DNA of 25,997 nt from Clostridiales bacterium (GTDB taxonomy: Bacteria > Bacillota > Clostridia > Oscillospirales > Oscillospiraceae), in NCBI GenBank assembly GCA_020861055.1, contig JAJBTD010000194.1:1-25997 (forward strand), given 5' to 3'. Position numbers and translations under genes: made by a program. Positions 23,017-25,997 of the stretch are shown here, piece by piece. How positions within the stretch are numbered: position 1 is the stretch's first letter; every line of letters begins with the position of its first letter. The notes beneath the pieces are model-generated. The model saw only the letters and a list, made by a program, of their open reading frames with translations. It made no database searches and was not told the DNA's origin.

Positions 23017-23541
23017 TTATTGTTTCGGCAGCATGGCCTTGCGCACCACCTTGCTGGGGGCCGCCCGCCACATGGCTTGCACCATGGCTTCCGTCGGCTC
23101 CAGCAGGAGCAGCTGGACGACGCCGCCTCCCTGGAATACCAGCATGTACCGCAGCTCTGCCGTGGGGTCGCGGCTGCTGTAATCCAGCACCTTGATGTCA
23201 TTCCGGCTGGCATAGGGAGCAAGCCGGTCATGGCCCTCCGGGGCCATGAGGGTCAGGTTTTCCATAGCGTACATCCCAAGCCGTTTCCGCCGGGAGCGGT
23301 TGGTGATCCGGTCGATGCGGAGACTGCCGTCCAGATACTGATACTCATACTCCAGGCGCAGATGCCGCCCATAGAGCAGGGCTGCGATGAGAAATACCAG
23401 GAAAAACGCCAAAAAGATAAGGTAGACCAGGCCCAGGGCCAGATAGACAAAGGTCAGCACCCACAGGACTCTGTGAAGGATGTTCTCCCATTTGGTGGGC
23501 TTGACCTTGACCAGAACTTCACAAAAGGAGCTGCTCTCCAT
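23017..23541 (-). CDS. Two-helix membrane protein, DUF6106-like (copy B)
   Basis: This 174-residue protein has no known function and is a paralog of the protein at 20033-20578. Its N-terminus (FCEVLVKVKPTKWENILHRV) fits the DUF6106 family as I remember it. It has two adjacent hydrophobic helices at about 24-57, then a soluble domain with LRLEYEYQYLDGSLRIDRI, NRSRRKRLGMYAMENL and MAPEGHDRL, and the shared ending LEPTEAMVQAMWRAAP. It is the third gene of the trxB-trxA operon, 11 bases after trxA, with GAGGTG near its ATG. The link to thioredoxin is positional only. It ends at the bidirectional hairpin. Confidence 0.8.
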   Translation of the reverse strand: MESSSFCEVLVKVKPTKWENILHRVLWVLTFVYLALGLVYLIFLAFFLVFLIAALLYGRHLRLEYEYQYLDGSLRIDRITNRSRRKRLGMYAMENLTLMAPEGHDRLAPYASRNDIKVLDYSSRDPTAELRYMLVFQGGGVVQLLLLEPTEAMVQAMWRAAPSKVVRKAMLPKQ

Positions 23542-23552
23542 CGCTCAACACC

Positions 23553-23876
23553 TCACTCCAGAGCAGACCGGACGAGTCCGGCGAAGTTCTCATAGGGCTG
23601 CGCACCCACCAACCGCCGGAACTCCTGCCCGTTCTTAAAGACGATGACACAGGGGATGCTCATAATGCCATAGGCGGCGGCAAGCTCCTCCTCCTGGTCC
23701 ACATCTACCTTGCCCACCGTGGCTTTCCTGGCGAATTCATCTGCCAGGCGCTCAATGGCCGGGGCGATCATCCGGCAGGGGCCGCACCAGGTTGCCCAGA
23801 AATCCACGACCACCACGCCTCCGGCGCCGACGGCCTCTACAAAGGTACTTTGATTGAAATGAATCAGCTCAGACAT
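23553..23876 (-). CDS. trxA: Thioredoxin
   Basis: This small cytoplasmic disulfide reductase has 107 residues, the usual size. The active site WCGPC is at 30-34 within VVVDFWATWCGPC. The cis-proline is P75 in SIPCVIVF, where the following residue is C76 rather than the common T, giving a third cysteine next to the active-site groove. It lies 33 bases after the flavoprotein gene, with AAAGGAAAA upstream of its ATG, and the membrane protein copy B follows. Reduction is expected to come from the flavoprotein encoded just before it. Confidence 0.95.
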   Translation of the reverse strand: MSELIHFNQSTFVEAVGAGGVVVVDFWATWCGPCRMIAPAIERLADEFARKATVGKVDVDQEEELAAAYGIMSIPCVIVFKNGQEFRRLVGAQPYENFAGLVRSALE

Positions 23877-23909
23877 ATCTATTTTCCTTTCTGCTTGTGT
23901 TACGATGGG

Positions 23910-24761
23910 TCAGGAGGCTTCTGACTCCAGGGCCTCTGCCGCCGCTTCTCCGGCGATCAATCCCTCGCCCACCGCCTTGGCGATCTGTAGGGGCTTTCCT
24001 GTGCAGTCTCCCGCGGCGTAGACGCCGGGAAGATTTGTCTCCATCCGGCGGTTCACAGCGATATAGCCGTCCTTCACAGCCAGCCCAGGGAGCAGGTCTG
24101 CGGGGGCTACCGACTCCCGGAGGATGAACACTCCGTCGCAGGGAAGGAACGCCCCCTCCGCGTTCACACCGACAACGGAGGCTTCCCCCAGGATGGAGAT
24201 GCGCCCTGCACGAAGGCAGGGGATATCTTCCCGCAGCCCCACTGGCTGGGTCGGACTGAGATAGGTCACCTGACAGCCGATCTCCCGGAGGTAGTTTGCT
24301 TCCAGAGGGGCGTCCTTGGCCCGGCCAATCACGACCACCGGCTTTTTCCGATAGAGCATCCCGTCACAGGTGGCGCAGTAGCTGACGCCCCGGCCCAGAA
24401 GGGCCTCCTCGCCGGGGTACTTCTGTCCCCACTGAACGCCTCCCGCCAGGATAAGCTTTCGGCCCTCATAGACCTCGCTGCCTACGGTGAGGTAAAATAC
24501 GCCGTCCAGGGCCATCGCGGACAGGGCCCGCCCGGTGCGCAGCTCTGCCCCCATATCCAGAGCGTGACGGAGAAAACGATCCATCAGCTCTCCGCCGCTG
24601 AGACCGGGCAGTCCCAGGTAGTTGTGGATGGAGGGAGCTTTGCTCAACGGATTTTGCGTTCCGGGGTTGGAGAGGATGAGACACCGCTTTCCCCGGCCAT
24701 GGGCCGCTACGGCGGCGGAGAGACCCGCCGGACCGCCCCCCAGGATGAGAATGTCGTACAC
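23910..24761 (-). CDS. trxB: Thioredoxin reductase-like flavoprotein with degenerate NAD(P)H motif
   Basis: This 283-residue FAD disulfide reductase probably reduces the neighbouring thioredoxin. The FAD motif GGGPAGLSAA is at 8-17, the redox pair CATC at 129-132 (SYCATCDGMLY), and the second FAD motif GVYAAGDCTGKPLQIAKAVGEG near the end. The pyridine-nucleotide loop, normally GGGxxA with a later HRR, reads IGRAKDAPLEA at 145-155 and then TYLSPTQP. Two glycines and the arginine pair are missing. Such loss is known in clostridial ferredoxin-dependent thioredoxin reductases, so the electron donor may not be NADPH. The GTG start at 24761 has GAGGAGG 9 bases upstream. It is first in the trxB-trxA-membrane protein operon. 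Confidence 0.88.
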   Translation of the reverse strand: MYDILILGGGPAGLSAAVAAHGRGKRCLILSNPGTQNPLSKAPSIHNYLGLPGLSGGELMDRFLRHALDMGAELRTGRALSAMALDGVFYLTVGSEVYEGRKLILAGGVQWGQKYPGEEALLGRGVSYCATCDGMLYRKKPVVVIGRAKDAPLEANYLREIGCQVTYLSPTQPVGLREDIPCLRAGRISILGEASVVGVNAEGAFLPCDGVFILRESVAPADLLPGLAVKDGYIAVNRRMETNLPGVYAAGDCTGKPLQIAKAVGEGLIAGEAAAEALESEAS

Positions 24762-24794
24762 CGGCTCCTGCCTCCTCTCCTTATGACCGTCCTT

Positions 24795-24823
24795 ATTATA
24801 CCCAGTTTTCGGGGAAAAGGCAA
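24795..24823 (-). promoter_or_regulatory. Promoter for the trxB-trxA operon
   Basis: On the - strand, TTGCCT (24823-24818), 17 bases, then a perfect TATAAT (24800-24795), 33 bases before the GTG start. Confidence 0.8.
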
Positions 24824-24829
24824 TCTTTT

Positions 24830-25114
24830 TCCGAAACGCGCATCCATCGAGGAAGACAGTGCCATGAACTGCTCATGCCAGATAATTTGCCGGAGACGGC
24901 AGCCAGCTCTCAGTCCTATCAATTGACAAAATGCGCAATCTGCGATATGTTTATAATCAACAGGCAGGAAAAGTCTGCAAATAGCTTTAGGCATATTTGT
25001 ATAAACATCAAAGAAATGGGTCTTCATGCGGCACGGAATCGTGTAGTTACAGCAACTCATCTTGAAGTGAATTTCTGATTCAAAGTCCCAACAATACAGT
25101 ACAAGGAGATTGTC
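24830..25114 (+). other. Gene-free stretch where base composition changes
   Basis: This non-coding stretch separates the GC-rich core genes from the AT-rich methyltransferase. I see no tRNA, insertion sequence end or clear direct repeat in it. A candidate promoter is TTGACA (24923-24928) with TATGTT 17 bases later (24946-24951); a perfect TATAAT at 24952 is 23 bases away and would be too far. ACAAGGAGATT precedes the methyltransferase ATG. Confidence 0.5.
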
Positions 25115-25997
25115 ATGACAGGCAAAAAAGCTGGAAGAAATAAAACTATAGATACCTCTTTGAGCGAAGGTGCAGCATACTTGAGCCGGTGCATTTCTAT
25201 TAGCAATCCGCAGGATTCACTTGAAAATGTGTTGGATAAAACGATTCTTGGCAATACATTTGATGTCTGTAGACTGCTGCCACACAACAGCGTTGACCTC
25301 ATTATTGCCGACCCGCCATATAATCTGACAAAATCATTTAACGGCACCGTTTTTTCCAAGAAAAAAAGTTCCGATTATGAGGAATATACGAGGCAATGGT
25401 TACATGCAGTCAGGCCACTATTGAAGGATACGGGTTCAATATACATTTGCTGTGACTGGGAGAGCAGTTTAATCATTGGCAAAGTGCTTGGCGACTATTT
25501 CAGCGTGAGAAACCGCATTACATGGCAGCGAGAGAAAGGACGAGGCGCAAAATCAAATTGGAAAAATGGAATGGAGGATATCTGGTTTGCAACAAGCAGC
25601 AATCACTTTACCTTTAACCTTGATGCTGTAAAAATCAGGAAAAAAGTGATTGCGCCTTATCGCGTCGATGGAAAACCAAAGGATTGGGTGGAATCCAACA
25701 GAGGAAATTATCGTGATACCTGTCCGTCAAATTTCTGGGACGATATCACCATTCCCTTTTGGTCTATGGCTGAAAATACCCCTCACCCGGCGCAGAAGTC
25801 AGAAAAGCTAATCGCAAAAATTGTGCTTGCATCATCGTCTGAGGGAGACATTGTTTTCGACCCATTCTTGGGATCTGGTACAACAAGTGTAGTGGCAAAA
25901 AAATTAAAGCGGCATTACCTTGGTGTGGAAATTGAACCACAATATTGCGTTTGGGCAGAGCAACGACTCGAAATGGCTGAAAACGACACTGACATTC
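25115..25997 (+). CDS. DNA methyltransferase, beta class (3' end outside window)
   Basis: This is a site-specific DNA methyltransferase of the N6-adenine/N4-cytosine type, truncated by the window edge after 294 residues. The catalytic DPPY is at 66-69 and comes before the SAM-binding DPFLGSGTT at 249-257, the order of the beta class. HPAQKSEKLI (224-233) and GVEIEPQY (270-277) are also conserved. The ATG at 25115 has AAGGAG 9 bases upstream. The N-terminal 40 residues are polar and without clear homology. Codons such as AGA, ATA and TTA are frequent here and rare in the neighbours, and the region is AT-rich, suggesting transfer. Any restriction enzyme would lie beyond the window. The recognition site cannot be read. 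Confidence 0.92.
   Translation, partial: MTGKKAGRNKTIDTSLSEGAAYLSRCISISNPQDSLENVLDKTILGNTFDVCRLLPHNSVDLIIADPPYNLTKSFNGTVFSKKKSSDYEEYTRQWLHAVRPLLKDTGSIYICCDWESSLIIGKVLGDYFSVRNRITWQREKGRGAKSNWKNGMEDIWFATSSNHFTFNLDAVKIRKKVIAPYRVDGKPKDWVESNRGNYRDTCPSNFWDDITIPFWSMAENTPHPAQKSEKLIAKIVLASSSEGDIVFDPFLGSGTTSVVAKKLKRHYLGVEIEPQYCVWAEQRLEMAENDTDI

Noticed and set aside
24923..24957. TTGACA and TATAAT before the methyltransferase taken as one promoter
   Set aside because: The spacing is 23 bases, too long for a normal promoter; TATGTT at 17 bases was kept as a weaker candidate.
24875..25078. A 67-residue + strand frame before the methyltransferase, considered as a controller protein
   Set aside because: No helix-turn-helix pattern, no ribosome binding site before its ATG, and the candidate promoter lies inside it.
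25057..25359. A 100-residue - strand frame
   Set aside because: It overlaps the start of the methyltransferase on the other strand, which has clear motifs and a good ribosome binding site.
1..25997. CRISPR arrays, insertion sequences, rRNA genes
   Set aside because: No regularly spaced repeats, transposase-like frames or rRNA sequence were seen.

Overview
The window looks like chromosomal DNA from a GC-rich Clostridia member of the Oscillospiraceae type (Flavonifractor/Lawsonibacter-like). The grounds are the gene order xseA-xseB-ispA-dxs-tlyA-nadK-argR-recN, a glycine T-box, an FMN riboswitch in front of an ECF riboflavin transporter, a tRNA without encoded CCA, GTG starts and AGGAGG-type ribosome binding sites. 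The genus is an inference from gene content and could not be checked by a search.

Region 1 (1-8893, + strand) is one tightly packed housekeeping operon whose promoter lies before the window. It holds exonuclease VII (xseA partial, xseB), the isoprenoid genes ispA and dxs with a small divergent PAP2-family membrane protein between them, tlyA (RNA methyltransferase), nadK, argR and recN. It ends with an unusual tandem HisE-like protein whose second domain has lost its metal ligands. Several junctions overlap by 4 bases, suggesting translational coupling.

Region 2 (8894-12980, + strand) holds an unrecognised three-helix membrane protein with its own promoter and terminator, then a CtpE-like P-type cation ATPase with an arginine-rich N-terminal tail.

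Region 3 (13039-15202) holds ribU on the - strand under an FMN riboswitch with a visible anti-Shine-Dalgarno arm. A divergent SLOG/YpsA-like gene lies on the + strand, and a NUDIX hydrolase on the - strand.

Region 4 (15247-22930) contains glycogen/maltodextrin genes (glgP on -, malQ on +). Between them are a T-box-controlled glycyl-tRNA synthetase, a complete tRNA-Leu(CAG) unit and a small two-helix membrane protein. A Sfp-type phosphopantetheinyl transferase follows malQ with a 4-base gap.

Region 5 (22931-24830, - strand) is a redox operon: a thioredoxin reductase-like flavoprotein with an eroded NAD(P)H motif, thioredoxin, and a second copy of the two-helix membrane protein family seen in region 4.

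Region 6 (about 24830-25997, + strand) is visibly AT-rich. It carries a beta-class DNA methyltransferase that is still open at the window edge, probably the start of a restriction-modification or other acquired island. No insertion sequences, CRISPR arrays or rRNA genes are visible. Most of the window is core genome; the most unusual items are the half-dead tandem HisE, the altered flavoprotein, the paired membrane proteins, and the prenyl-operon PAP2 protein.
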